The notes under the pieces were generated by a model. It saw only the letters and a list, made by a program, of their open reading frames with translations, was not told the origin of the DNA and searched no databases. Position numbers and translations under genes: made by a program. Shown piece by piece: positions 25,662 to 34,534 of a stretch of 64,000 bases of DNA. How positions within the stretch are numbered: the stretch's first letter is position 1; every line of letters begins with the position of its first letter. Source of the stretch: Viridibacillus arenosi (GTDB taxonomy: Bacteria; Bacillota; Bacilli; Bacillales_A; Planococcaceae); contig NZ_MSPW01000005.1 of NCBI RefSeq assembly GCF_001955655.1, forward strand, positions 202,294 to 266,293. The letters are read 5' to 3'.

Positions 25662-25985
25662 ATGAGACCAGGAGAATATATTTTAAAAGAAGAAGAGATC
25701 ATCTGTAATGAAGGCAGCGAGGTAGTTACTGTTAATGTCATCAATACAGGAGACCGCCCTATTCAAGTCGGGTCACATTTCCACTTTTACGAAGTAAATG
25801 ACGCACTTCAATTTAATAGAAATGAAGCATACGGCAAGCGATTGAATGTCCCTGCTGGAGCGGCAGTTCGTTTCGAACCCGGAGATGAGAAAGAAATACC
25901 ACTTATTGATTTTGCAGGAGAACGCCGTGTATATGGATTTAATAATAAAGTAGACGGCAAATTAGAAAGCGAGGATGCATCATGA
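25662..25985 (+). CDS. ureB: Urease beta subunit
   Basis: The 107-residue beta subunit has [57 protein letters not shown] and [14 protein letters not shown], all family hallmarks, and is full length. AAGGAGG precedes the ATG. Its end overlaps the ureC start by 4 nt (ATGA), so the structural subunits are translationally coupled. It is a separate polypeptide as in Bacillus and Sporosarcina, not fused to gamma as in Helicobacter. Confidence 0.96.
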   Translation: MRPGEYILKEEEIICNEGSEVVTVNVINTGDRPIQVGSHFHFYEVNDALQFNRNEAYGKRLNVPAGAAVRFEPGDEKEIPLIDFAGERRVYGFNNKVDGKLESEDAS

Positions 25986-27694
25986 GTTTTAAAATGTCCC
26001 GAAAACAATATGCTGAAATGTACGGACCAACTACTGGTGACTCAGTCCGTCTTGCTGATACAGATTTGTTTATTCAAATCGAAAAAGATTACACTTCATA
26101 CGGAGAAGAAGTTGTCTTCGGCGGAGGAAAGGTCATTCGAGATGGCATGGGTCAACACCCTCTTGCAACCCGCGCAGAAGGTGTTGCGGATACAGTTATA
26201 ACAAACGTTATCATTTTAGATTACACAGGCATTTGCAAAGCTGATTTAGCTATCCGTGATGGCAAAATTTTCGGTATAGGTAAGAGTGGTAATCCTCTTG
26301 TCATGGATAATGTAGATATTATCATTGGCGCATCAACAGAAATAATTGCCGGCGAAGGGTTAATTGTTACAGCTGGAGCCATTGATACACACGTTCACTT
26401 TATTAATCCAGAACAAGTTCAAACTGCGTTGACATCTGGAACAACAACATTAATCGGCGGCGGTACAGGTCCTGCAGCGGGATCTAAAGCTACTACAGTT
26501 ACTCCAGGTGAATGGAATATTCATCGTATGCTAGAAGCAGCAGAAGGACTTCCTATAAACGTTGGATTTACAGGTAAAGGCCATGCAGCTTCAATTGACC
26601 CTTTAACTGAGCAAGTTAGAGCTGGTGTCATTGGCTTAAAAGTGCATGAAGACTGGGGTGCTACTGGTTCATCGCTTGACTACGCATTAAGAGTAGCAGA
26701 TGAATATGACATTCAAGTTGCCCTTCATGCAGATACGTTAAATGAAAGTGGTTTTATGGAAAATACTATGGCTGCTGTAAAAGACAGAGTTCTTCACATG
26801 TATCACACTGAAGGCGCTGGCGGTGGTCATGCACCAGATTTAATCAAATCGGCAGGTTATCATAACATTCTGCCATCATCAACGAACCCCACCCTCCCTT
26901 ATACTATAAATACTATCGACGAACATCTTGATATGGTCATGGTTTGCCATCATTTAAATCCTTCCGTTCCGGAAGACATTGCTTTTGCAGATTCAAGAAT
27001 TAGAAGAGAAACAATTGCAGCTGAAGATATCCTACACGACATGGGTGTATTTAGTATGGTTAGTTCCGATGCTCAGGCGATGGGGCGTGTCGGCGAAGTC
27101 GTTCTACGCACATGGCAAGTAGCTGACAAAATGAAAAAACAAAGAGGACTTCTATCAGGCGATAGCAAACACGCTGACAACAACCGGGCAAAGCGCTATA
27201 TCGCTAAGTATACGATTAACCCGGCCATTACACATGGGATATCAGAACATGTAGGGTCTATTGAAGTTGGCAAAATGGCCGATTTAGTACTATGGTCTCC
27301 GAAGTTTTTTGGTGTGAAACCAGAAATGGTTCTTAAAAATGGACTTGCTGTTACTGGATTAATGGGCGATACGAATGCCTCTATCCCAACTCCACAGCCT
27401 TATATTTACCGCCCTATGTATGCTCAACACGGAAAAGCTTTAGCAAAAAGTTCAGCAACTTTCATTTCTCAAGCAGCATTTGATGACGGCGTTCATGAAA
27501 AACTTGGTCTAAATAAAATCATTCTCCCAGTTGGCGGAATTCGTACGTTAACTAAAAAAGATATGAAATTAAATTCTGAAACACCAAATATTACAGTGGA
27601 TCCACAAACATATGAAGTAAAAGTAAACGGAGAGTTGCTGACTTGTGATCCGGTTGATACGGTACCTATGGCGCAACGCTATTTCTTATTCTGA
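25982..27694 (+). CDS. ureC: Urease alpha (catalytic) subunit
   Basis: The 570-residue amidohydrolase is full length and every active-site residue is present at canonical numbering: H137 and H139 (DTHVHF), carbamylated K220 and H222 (GLKVHEDWG), H249 (VALHADT), H275 (MYHTEG), flap C322-H323 (VMVCHH) and the Asp ligand in SSDAQAMGR. It binds two nickel ions and hydrolyses urea. All four accessory genes needed for nickel insertion follow, so an active enzyme is expected. Confidence 0.97.
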   Translation: MSFKMSRKQYAEMYGPTTGDSVRLADTDLFIQIEKDYTSYGEEVVFGGGKVIRDGMGQHPLATRAEGVADTVITNVIILDYTGICKADLAIRDGKIFGIGKSGNPLVMDNVDIIIGASTEIIAGEGLIVTAGAIDTHVHFINPEQVQTALTSGTTTLIGGGTGPAAGSKATTVTPGEWNIHRMLEAAEGLPINVGFTGKGHAASIDPLTEQVRAGVIGLKVHEDWGATGSSLDYALRVADEYDIQVALHADTLNESGFMENTMAAVKDRVLHMYHTEGAGGGHAPDLIKSAGYHNILPSSTNPTLPYTINTIDEHLDMVMVCHHLNPSVPEDIAFADSRIRRETIAAEDILHDMGVFSMVSSDAQAMGRVGEVVLRTWQVADKMKKQRGLLSGDSKHADNNRAKRYIAKYTINPAITHGISEHVGSIEVGKMADLVLWSPKFFGVKPEMVLKNGLAVTGLMGDTNASIPTPQPYIYRPMYAQHGKALAKSSATFISQAAFDDGVHEKLGLNKIILPVGGIRTLTKKDMKLNSETPNITVDPQTYEVKVNGELLTCDPVDTVPMAQRYFLF

Positions 27695-27705
27695 GGTGAA
27701 AAATA

Positions 27706-28161
27706 ATGATAATTGAAGAAATCGTAACAAACTTAGAACAGATGAATCCAAATGACATAAAAAAACGCCATATGGAGAAAGTCTATTTGGAAAGCGCGCA
27801 TTTAATGAAGCGTATCCAACGTGTTAAAACCGATCACGGTAACGAACTTGGCATTCGCTTAAAAGCCCCTCGTGACCTTGTTGCTGGTGATGTATTGTAT
27901 ATGGACGAAAACAATATGATCGTAATAGATGTTTTATCTGATGATCTACTTGTCATCAGTCCTCGAGACATTAAAGAGATGGGGACAATCGCTCATCAAC
28001 TTGGCAATCGTCACTTACCAGCTCAGTTTGAAGAAAATGATATGTTAGTTCAATACGATTATTTAGTTGAGGAGTTACTTCAAGAACTAGGTATTCCTTT
28101 TAAACGCGAAGAACGAAAAGTAAAACAGGCCTTCCGTCATATAGGTCATAGTCATGACTAG
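27706..28161 (+). CDS. ureE: Urease accessory protein UreE (nickel chaperone)
   Basis: The 151-residue UreE has an N-terminal peptide-binding domain and a C-terminal metal domain with [27 protein letters not shown], containing the conserved nickel-binding His. The C-terminus ends RHIGHSHD, so only a very short His cluster is present instead of the long His tail of Klebsiella UreE. It delivers Ni2+ to the UreFGD-apourease complex. It overlaps ureF by 8 nt. Confidence 0.93.
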   Translation: MIIEEIVTNLEQMNPNDIKKRHMEKVYLESAHLMKRIQRVKTDHGNELGIRLKAPRDLVAGDVLYMDENNMIVIDVLSDDLLVISPRDIKEMGTIAHQLGNRHLPAQFEENDMLVQYDYLVEELLQELGIPFKREERKVKQAFRHIGHSHD

Positions 28162-28840
28162 TAAGATTCTTTCTTTATTCCAGTTATGTGATTCTAATTT
28201 CCCTACTGGTGCCTTCAGTCATTCTTTTGGATTGGAAAGCTATATACAGGAAGATAAAGTACATGACCAGGAATCATTTTTCGAGTGGCTTAAAGTATAT
28301 TTACATGAGCAACTCATCTACTCTGATGGACTTGCTTGTCGCTTCGCTTTTGAAGCACTTTTAGAAGATGACCTCCACAAGGTCTGGGAACTCGATCGTC
28401 TCTTAACTGTTCAAAACCTACCTAGAGAAACACGGGAAGGTACTCAAATGATTGGAAAGAGAATGCTACAACTGACAGATTCACTTTATGAAATGCCCAC
28501 CCTCTCTAAATACAAAGAGGAAATTAAAAAGAAGAATTCATTTGGTCACCCTACTATTGTCTTTTCAATGGTAGCTCACGGACTCGAAGTAACAAAGTCA
28601 GAAGCTATTCAGTACTATTTATATTCTGCAATTTCTAGTCAAGTTCAAAATGCGGTACGAGCTATACCACTCGGACAAACAGCAGGACAAACTATATCTC
28701 ATAAATTTATACCTGAAATAACTGGTGCCGTTGATCGTATTATGCAATTAACAGAAGATGATTTCGGCATAGTTTCTCCAGGAATAGAACTATCTCAAAT
28801 GAATCACGAACGTGTCAACATTCGTATATTCATGTCTTAA
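28154..28840 (+). CDS. ureF: Urease accessory protein UreF
   Basis: The 228-residue all-helical UreF has [25 protein letters not shown] at the N-terminus, the [20 protein letters not shown] segment near the end, and [12 protein letters not shown]. It modulates the UreG GTPase and connects UreD to UreG during metallocentre assembly. It overlaps ureE by 8 nt; ureG follows after 35 nt with its own RBS. Confidence 0.93.
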   Translation: MTSKILSLFQLCDSNFPTGAFSHSFGLESYIQEDKVHDQESFFEWLKVYLHEQLIYSDGLACRFAFEALLEDDLHKVWELDRLLTVQNLPRETREGTQMIGKRMLQLTDSLYEMPTLSKYKEEIKKKNSFGHPTIVFSMVAHGLEVTKSEAIQYYLYSAISSQVQNAVRAIPLGQTAGQTISHKFIPEITGAVDRIMQLTEDDFGIVSPGIELSQMNHERVNIRIFMS

Positions 28841-28875
28841 AGGTTTAAAAACGAATAAAAAAAGGAAGTGTTTTA

Positions 28876-29487
28876 ATGGAACCAATCAAAATTGGCGTTG
28901 GTGGCCCTGTTGGTGCAGGTAAAACAATGCTTGTAGAAAAATTAACACGCCATCTTGAAAATGAAATAAAAATGGCAGTAGTTACAAATGATATTTATAC
29001 AAAAGAAGATGCAAAATTTTTAATACAAAATGGTGTTCTTCCTGAAGATCGTATTATCGGTGTAGAAACAGGCGGCTGTCCTCATACTGCTATTCGTGAA
29101 GATGCTTCTATGAACTTCGCTGCCATTGATGAATTAGTAGAACGTCATCCAGACGTTGAACTTATTTTTGTTGAAAGCGGCGGTGACAATCTAGCTGCTA
29201 CTTTTAGTCCTGAACTCGTTGACTTTTCTATCTACATTATTGACGTTGCACAAGGTGAGAAAATTCCTCGTAAAGGTGGACAAGGAATGATTAAATCCGA
29301 TTTGTTCATCATTAATAAAACAGACCTAGCTCCGCATGTAGGTGCTAGCCTTGAAGTAATGGCGAAAGATACAAAGGTTTTCCGCGGAGACAAGCCTTTT
29401 GTTTTCACTAACTTAAAAAACGATGAAGGTTTACCTGAAGTGATTGACTGGATTAAGAAACACGCTTTCTTAAATGGTTTAGATTAA
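28876..29487 (+). CDS. ureG: Urease accessory GTPase UreG
   Basis: The 203-residue SIMIBI-class GTPase has P-loop GGPVGAGKT (9-17), [12 protein letters not shown], the metal-binding Cys-Pro-His motif in [15 protein letters not shown], the [13 protein letters not shown] segment and the base-recognition NKTD. It couples GTP hydrolysis to nickel delivery. AAGGAAG precedes the ATG. UreD starts one nucleotide after its stop. Confidence 0.95.
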   Translation: MEPIKIGVGGPVGAGKTMLVEKLTRHLENEIKMAVVTNDIYTKEDAKFLIQNGVLPEDRIIGVETGGCPHTAIREDASMNFAAIDELVERHPDVELIFVESGGDNLAATFSPELVDFSIYIIDVAQGEKIPRKGGQGMIKSDLFIINKTDLAPHVGASLEVMAKDTKVFRGDKPFVFTNLKNDEGLPEVIDWIKKHAFLNGLD

Positions 29488-29488
29488 A

Positions 29489-30313
29489 ATGACAGACTGG
29501 ACTGGTGTTTTATCTCTAGACCTAGAAGAACGAAGAGGAAAAACCGTCGCTAAGAATGTGTATTTCCAAGGTGCACTGAAAGTTATGCGACCGATTTACC
29601 ACGATAATTCAGGACAGGTCTGCTATTATCTTTTAAATCCCGGCGGTGGTTATTTAGATGGTGATCGATACAAGATGGAGATATCGGCCAACGAAGGTGC
29701 TAAGGTAACACTAACAACGCAATCCGCTACGAAAGTGTATAAAACACCGAAAAGCTTTGCTTATCAGGAAACAACTATTTCTTTAAAGCGAGGAAGTTAC
29801 TTAGAATACCTGCCTGATCCATTGATTGCTTATGAAAATGCTCGTTATAAGCAAAAGAATGTAATTCATATGGAAAGTGGTGCAACTTTTCTATATACAG
29901 ATATTCTTACCCCTGGATGGTCTCCTAGTGGCACAAGATTTAGCTATGATACCGTTCAATTAGTCACTGAGATTCATTTAGATGGAAAACTTGGCATGTT
30001 TGATCATATTAAGTTAACTCCACATAACCAAAACTTGTCAGGTCTAGGTTTTATGGAAGGCTACACTCACTTAGGCTCTATGGTTGCGGTCAGCGAAAAT
30101 ACAGATAATGCTCTCCTTGATGAACTTTATGAAACAATTCAAATTGAGGAAGCCGATTTTAAAGTTGGAATTTCTAGACTAGCTGTGCCTGGCTTCAGCA
30201 TTAGAATCTTAGCAAATTCAACACAACTGATTGAACGAATCTTTAATAGCTGCCATAAGATTATTAGTGAAAAGTGGACTAATCATACTCCTAATTCTTT
30301 ACGGAAGTACTAA
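29489..30313 (+). CDS. ureD: Urease accessory protein UreD (UreH)
   Basis: The 274-residue beta-helical UreD has YYLLNPGGGYLDGDRYKMEI, TTQSATKVYKTP, LEYLPDPLIAYENARY and ILTPGWSPSGTRF, the usual landmarks. It is the scaffold that binds apourease and channels nickel from UreG through UreF. It is last in the operon, an order (ABCEFGD) found in Bacillus-type urease clusters. No urea or nickel permease gene follows directly; a nickel-type ABC system lies convergent further on. Confidence 0.92.
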   Translation: MTDWTGVLSLDLEERRGKTVAKNVYFQGALKVMRPIYHDNSGQVCYYLLNPGGGYLDGDRYKMEISANEGAKVTLTTQSATKVYKTPKSFAYQETTISLKRGSYLEYLPDPLIAYENARYKQKNVIHMESGATFLYTDILTPGWSPSGTRFSYDTVQLVTEIHLDGKLGMFDHIKLTPHNQNLSGLGFMEGYTHLGSMVAVSENTDNALLDELYETIQIEEADFKVGISRLAVPGFSIRILANSTQLIERIFNSCHKIISEKWTNHTPNSLRKY

Positions 30314-30589
30314 CATAATCGGTGTCATTTATTTCTTTTAAAAATACGATAAAATAATTTCATATTCATAAATAGATATCTATAAGGGCTTCACAACTTA
30401 CAATGCCACATTGTGCAGATAAAATCGGATTCTCCTAAACTGTACACTTTTAAACAACAGTCTCAATTAAAGCCTATATAATAAAACGAATAGATTACTT
30501 CGATATCGTACTTGTTCAATAAGTACCGAATATCCATAATAATCTAGAGAAAAAATAAAAATAGAAACTTACGTGAGAGGGGATTACGC

Positions 30590-31054
30590 ATGCCTGAAGA
30601 TAATAATGCAAAACCTGAACTTGAAGATTTTGAAGTTGAAACCGTATTTGAAAATCGTATTCACGAACGACACGCATTTACATTTAAAGTTCAAGGGGAT
30701 GAATTTAAGGGACATTTTCATGAAGGTGAGATCCATTGGCTCCACCCTCACCCAAAGCAAATGATTGGTGAAAAGAAAGTAGAAATCATTGAAAAAACCA
30801 TACACTCATTAATGAGACAATATGGTATTTCAAAAGAGATAAAAGACCTTGAAATTAAACCTGCATTTGAGGACCGCGTACATGAGCGGCAGCAATTTTC
30901 ATTGCAAGTGCAGGGTGAAAAATTCAAAGGCTTTGTACATGAAGGAGAAATTCAATGGTTTCACCCTCAACCTAAGCAAAAGCTCGAAGATAACCTTGTT
31001 CAGGCAATTGAATCAGAAATCCATGAAAAAGTGGCAGAACAAGAAAATGATTAA
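30590..31054 (+). CDS. His-rich protein with two tandem copies of a small domain
   Basis: The 154-residue soluble protein is built from two repeats of about 65 residues (roughly 12-75 and 85-148). Each repeat reads E-x-F-E-[ND]-R-[IV]-H-E-R-x-x-F-[TS]-[FL]-x-V-Q-G-[DE]-x-F-K-G-x-x-H-E-G-E-I-x-W-x-H-P-x-P-K-Q and then a helix. Histidines are dense (HFHEGEIHWLHPHPK). Each unit resembles the small YheE/DUF5342-type proteins of Bacillus, but I am not sure. It lies 276 nt after ureD on the same strand and before the bidirectional terminator, so it may be nickel-related; no function is claimed. Confidence 0.75.
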   Translation: MPEDNNAKPELEDFEVETVFENRIHERHAFTFKVQGDEFKGHFHEGEIHWLHPHPKQMIGEKKVEIIEKTIHSLMRQYGISKEIKDLEIKPAFEDRVHERQQFSLQVQGEKFKGFVHEGEIQWFHPQPKQKLEDNLVQAIESEIHEKVAEQEND

Positions 31055-31086
31055 CGATAAATGCTGGTAACACAAAAATTTCCAGA

Positions 31087-31122
31087 AAAAAGGAGGTCTC
31101 CATTAAAGGGAGACCTCCTTTT
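31087..31122. terminator. Bidirectional terminator between urease side and nik operon
   Basis: aaggaggtctcc (31090-31101) pairs perfectly with ggagacctcctt (31109-31120), flanked by an A-run on the left and a T-run on the right. It serves the convergent genes on both strands. Confidence 0.93.
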
Positions 31123-31128
31123 CTACTA

Positions 31129-31728
31129 TTACTTATTAAAATCAATCACACGATGACAAAGTCTTTGCATTAGCTTATATTCATGTGTAACAACTACTAT
31201 CCCCATCTCTCTCTTTTTAGCAATTTCAATAACAGCATGCCAAATCTGTGCTTGTGTGTTTGCATCTAACATTGTTGTCATTTCATCTGCAATGAGAAAA
31301 CGAGTATTCGGTCCCAATGCTCTAGCAACGCAAAACCTTTGTAACTCTCCTCCAGATAATTCATGCGGCCAGCGTGTTAGCCATTCTTGCTCAATCCCTA
31401 GTAAATCTAACAACTCTTTATCAGGTTGATATCCTTCGTTAAGAATTTTATGCATTTTCCATCGTGGATTGATCGCTTTTTCTGGATGTTGAAGGACCAT
31501 TTGAACAGGATGGTATCCGTTCTTTGGTAATGGAGCTCCATTAAAATACACAGCGCCTTCAATAGGTGATTCAAAACCTGCTAATATTCGGCAAAGGGTA
31601 GTTTTACCTCGTCCACTTGGGCCTGTGATACCTACAATCTCTCCGGGTTCTAACGTTAAATTAACTCCTTGGAATAGCCATGGTCCATCACTATATCTAA
31701 ATCCAATGTCCTTTGCTTCAAGTTGCAT
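31129..31728 (-). CDS. Nik/Opp-type ABC transporter ATPase (NikE-like)
   Basis: The 199-residue ATPase has Walker A GPSGRGKTT, signature LSGGELQRF, Walker B FLIADEM and the switch His in VVTHE. It is shorter than usual Opp/NikE ATPases because it lacks the C-terminal oligopeptide-family extension present in its partner. It is the last gene of a five-gene ABC operon and overlaps the previous ATPase by 11 nt. With that partner it forms the heterodimeric motor. Confidence 0.85.
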   Translation of the reverse strand: MQLEAKDIGFRYSDGPWLFQGVNLTLEPGEIVGITGPSGRGKTTLCRILAGFESPIEGAVYFNGAPLPKNGYHPVQMVLQHPEKAINPRWKMHKILNEGYQPDKELLDLLGIEQEWLTRWPHELSGGELQRFCVARALGPNTRFLIADEMTTMLDANTQAQIWHAVIEIAKKREMGIVVVTHEYKLMQRLCHRVIDFNK

Positions 31729-32641
31729 GAATACACCTCACCATTCCATCACGAAGTTCCCTCATTTCAGGTGGTGCTTGTTGGCATTCAGCTGTTGCCA
31801 TTTCACAGCGCGGCGCAAACAAACAGCCCGGTGGCAATGAACTCGGATGCGGTTGCGAACCTGGAATTGGGATAAATTCATTTTGAGGTAACGCTCTCCA
31901 TAACGCCTTAGTATAGGGATGACGTATCGCCTCTCCCTTACCTACAAAGTCCTCTACAGGTGCTATCTCTACCGTAGTCCCTGCATAAAACACGGCAATT
32001 TTATCTGCAATTTGAAGAGCTGATTCAATATCGTGTGTGATCAACATGACAGCACAACCGTTATCGACAAATTCCCTAAAATTATCTAATGCTTCTTTTA
32101 CAACAATAGGATCTAGTCCTGGAGTTGGTTCATCCGCAATAATCACCTTTGCGTCACTTACCATGGCTGTCGATAATAGCGTTCTCCTTGCCATACCCCC
32201 TGAAAGTTGAAACGGATACATGCCTTCAACTTCTTTTCCAAGGCGATATCGTTCAAAGACTTTCCGTTGGGCAGATACTGCATCCCCATTTTTAACAGCG
32301 GTGCGAACTTGACTTCCAACACGCATAAGAGGATCTAAAAAATTTACAGATTGAGGAACAAGAGCGATTTCCTTACCTCTAAAAGCAGTTTGGCGAGTAG
32401 GTGTTAATTCCTCACCTTCATATTTAATGATGCCACTAACATTCGCGTTGCTCGGAAGGATTCCAAGAATGGCATGTGCAAGTAAACTTTTCCCCGATCC
32501 ACTCGCACCTACAACTGCTAAAATTTCGCCTGCTTCAAGAGTTACATTTAAACTTGAAATCACCTTATGATTTATCTCTTTAAATCCATCTGTATATTGT
32601 TTAAAAGATACTGATAAATTTTCTACTTCAAGAATAGACAT
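31718..32641 (-). CDS. Nik/Opp-type ABC transporter ATPase (NikD-like)
   Basis: The 307-residue ATPase has Walker A GASGSGKS, signature LSGGMARR, Walker B VIIADEPTPGLDP and LITHD. The C-terminal oligopeptide/nickel extension contains PSSLPPGCLFAPRCEMATAEC, the usual Cys-rich motif of this subfamily. GAGG precedes the ATG. It pairs with the downstream short ATPase. The neighbouring urease operon makes nickel a plausible substrate, but peptide import cannot be excluded. Confidence 0.85.
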   Translation of the reverse strand: MSILEVENLSVSFKQYTDGFKEINHKVISSLNVTLEAGEILAVVGASGSGKSLLAHAILGILPSNANVSGIIKYEGEELTPTRQTAFRGKEIALVPQSVNFLDPLMRVGSQVRTAVKNGDAVSAQRKVFERYRLGKEVEGMYPFQLSGGMARRTLLSTAMVSDAKVIIADEPTPGLDPIVVKEALDNFREFVDNGCAVMLITHDIESALQIADKIAVFYAGTTVEIAPVEDFVGKGEAIRHPYTKALWRALPQNEFIPIPGSQPHPSSLPPGCLFAPRCEMATAECQQAPPEMRELRDGMVRCIHAT

Positions 32642-32679
32642 TTGTTAACTCCTCTTAATATTACACGTAGTATTTATGA

Positions 32680-33534
32680 TTAATCATGCGTCCGAGTAGG
32701 GTCCATGAGCACTCTAAGGTTTTCTCCAATTTGATCAAATGTTCTCACGACAATCAACAGACAAAGCCCTGGGAAGAAAGCGAGCCACCACATACCTGAA
32801 GATAAGTATTTCATCGATTCTGATAAAATAATTCCAATTGCTGGCTCATGCGGTGATAATCCTAAGCCTAAAAACGTAACTGCAGCCTCGTGTAAAATGA
32901 CATGAGGGAAAAGTAACATAAATCCAATTAGGAGCTGCGGTGCAATATGCGGAAGGATATGATGCAACGCAATCCACCACCTGGTTTTCCCCATCTTCTG
33001 AGAAACCTGAACAAATTCTGCGGAACGAACTTGCATAACTTCTGCCCGAATGACTCGTGCAAGACTTGGCCAATGAGTTAAGGTTAGTCCAATGACAATC
33101 CCTTTGAATCCTCCTCCTAATGTAAATGCAATAAGGATTAGGGTTACAAGATGTGGGACACTTAGAAATAGATCAATGATCCATGAAATAAGACGATCTG
33201 CCATTTTGCCCATTGTTGCTGCCGCCATACCAAGGAATAGAGCAATCAAAGTACTTCCAATTGCTCCAATCAAGCCAACTCCTATACTTAAAGAAAGTCC
33301 CATTACCGTTCGCGTAAACATATCTCTTCCTAACCAATCCGTACCAAAAAGATGAGTTAGCGAGGGCGCTGAATTGCGTTCATTCAAATTCGTTATAATT
33401 CTCTCCTCATCAAGTAAAACACCACCTAATATAACAATGGCTAAAAATACAATTGAAATTAGGATTTTAAATAACGTTCGTTGTTTTCGATTGAGTGGGC
33501 ATCTCATTTTCGCATTTTTCAGGCTTGGAATCAT
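32680..33534 (-). CDS. Nik/Opp-type ABC transporter permease (NikC-like)
   Basis: The permease of about 284 residues has six predicted helices. The N-terminal cytoplasmic leader, then HLFGTDWLGRDMFTRTVMGLSLSIGVGL, and the EAA loop region (VIRAEVMQVRSAEFVQVSQKMGKTRWWIALHHILPHI) are typical DppC/NikC features. It overlaps the upstream permease gene by 4 nt. It forms the heterodimeric channel with the NikB-like protein. Confidence 0.85.
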   Translation of the reverse strand: MIPSLKNAKMRCPLNRKQRTLFKILISIVFLAIVILGGVLLDEERIITNLNERNSAPSLTHLFGTDWLGRDMFTRTVMGLSLSIGVGLIGAIGSTLIALFLGMAAATMGKMADRLISWIIDLFLSVPHLVTLILIAFTLGGGFKGIVIGLTLTHWPSLARVIRAEVMQVRSAEFVQVSQKMGKTRWWIALHHILPHIAPQLLIGFMLLFPHVILHEAAVTFLGLGLSPHEPAIGIILSESMKYLSSGMWWLAFFPGLCLLIVVRTFDQIGENLRVLMDPTRTHD

Positions 33535-34532
33535 AACTTCCTCACCTCTTTCATCCTCGGATCTAATACGTGATAGCTCAAATCAGCCAGCAAATTCCCT
33601 ACAAAAACAAATATTGTACTAAATATAACTAACCCTAATAAAAGAGGAACGTCCCCTCTAAGCCCCGCTTCTACGGTAGCTTGTCCTAAGCCAGGATAAG
33701 AAAACACTTGCTCTGCCAACACTGCTCCACCAAATAATTCACTAAAAGCCGCAAATTGTAAGGTAATTGCAGGCAAAGCAACATTGCGTAATCCATGTCT
33801 CCAAAATAAGACAAAACCTTGCTCGCCCCTCGCTCTTGCGAATAATACATAGTCACTAGCAAGAACATCTATTAGCTTTTGGCGAGTATGAAGCGCTACA
33901 TTAGCAACACCTAATATACTAAGTGTCAGTACTGGTAGAATTAGATGCTGGATTCGATCGATCATAGTAACATTTTCTGAAAGTACCCCGGCTGGCACCC
34001 CCATTCCAACTGGAAACCAACCTAGCCATACTGCAAAAACGATAAGAATGAGAAGTCCCATCCAGAAAGTAGGAGTCGACGCTAGCGTGAAACAGTACCA
34101 CTTAATCATTCTGTCAATCCAAGTCCCTTTTTTCATAGCCGCTACAACACCCATGACAAAGCCAATAACACCTGATAACAGCCAAGCTGCTAGCATAAGA
34201 ACGAGAGAATTTAAAAATCGTTCACCAATAATTTCACTTACAGGCCTTCTAAAAATCATCGAAGTCCCTAAATCACCTTTTAATACAGCAGAGCCCCAAC
34301 TTAAAAATTGCACCATAACTGGTTGATCTAACCCCCAGTACTCAGCTATCTTCTCTCGTTGCTCAGGACCTACTTTCAACATATCAGCACCAATGTAGGC
34401 TTGAATTGGATCAATCGGAGAGTTTTTCACTAATAAAAAGGAAATAAAACAAATGGCTACCAATAATGTAGCCATTCGTACACCTTTCATCAATATAAAT
34501 AACCCAAGCTTTCCGCCTTTGGATTTAGGCAT
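33531..34532 (-). CDS. Nik/Opp-type ABC transporter permease (NikB-like)
   Basis: The permease of about 333 residues begins with a membrane helix (MATLLVAICFISFLLVKNSPIDPIQAYIG), carries GLDQPVMVQFLSWGSAVLKGDLGTS and an EAA loop (RARGEQGFVLFWRHGLRNVALP), and ends with LADLSYHVLDPRMKE, all DppB/NikB landmarks. The frame opens at a TTG at 34553 inside the upstream gene; the ATG at 34532, two nucleotides after the upstream stop, is preferred. Confidence 0.85.
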   Translation of the reverse strand: MPKSKGGKLGLFILMKGVRMATLLVAICFISFLLVKNSPIDPIQAYIGADMLKVGPEQREKIAEYWGLDQPVMVQFLSWGSAVLKGDLGTSMIFRRPVSEIIGERFLNSLVLMLAAWLLSGVIGFVMGVVAAMKKGTWIDRMIKWYCFTLASTPTFWMGLLILIVFAVWLGWFPVGMGVPAGVLSENVTMIDRIQHLILPVLTLSILGVANVALHTRQKLIDVLASDYVLFARARGEQGFVLFWRHGLRNVALPAITLQFAAFSELFGGAVLAEQVFSYPGLGQATVEAGLRGDVPLLLGLVIFSTIFVFVGNLLADLSYHVLDPRMKEVRKL

Positions 34533-34534
34533 GG

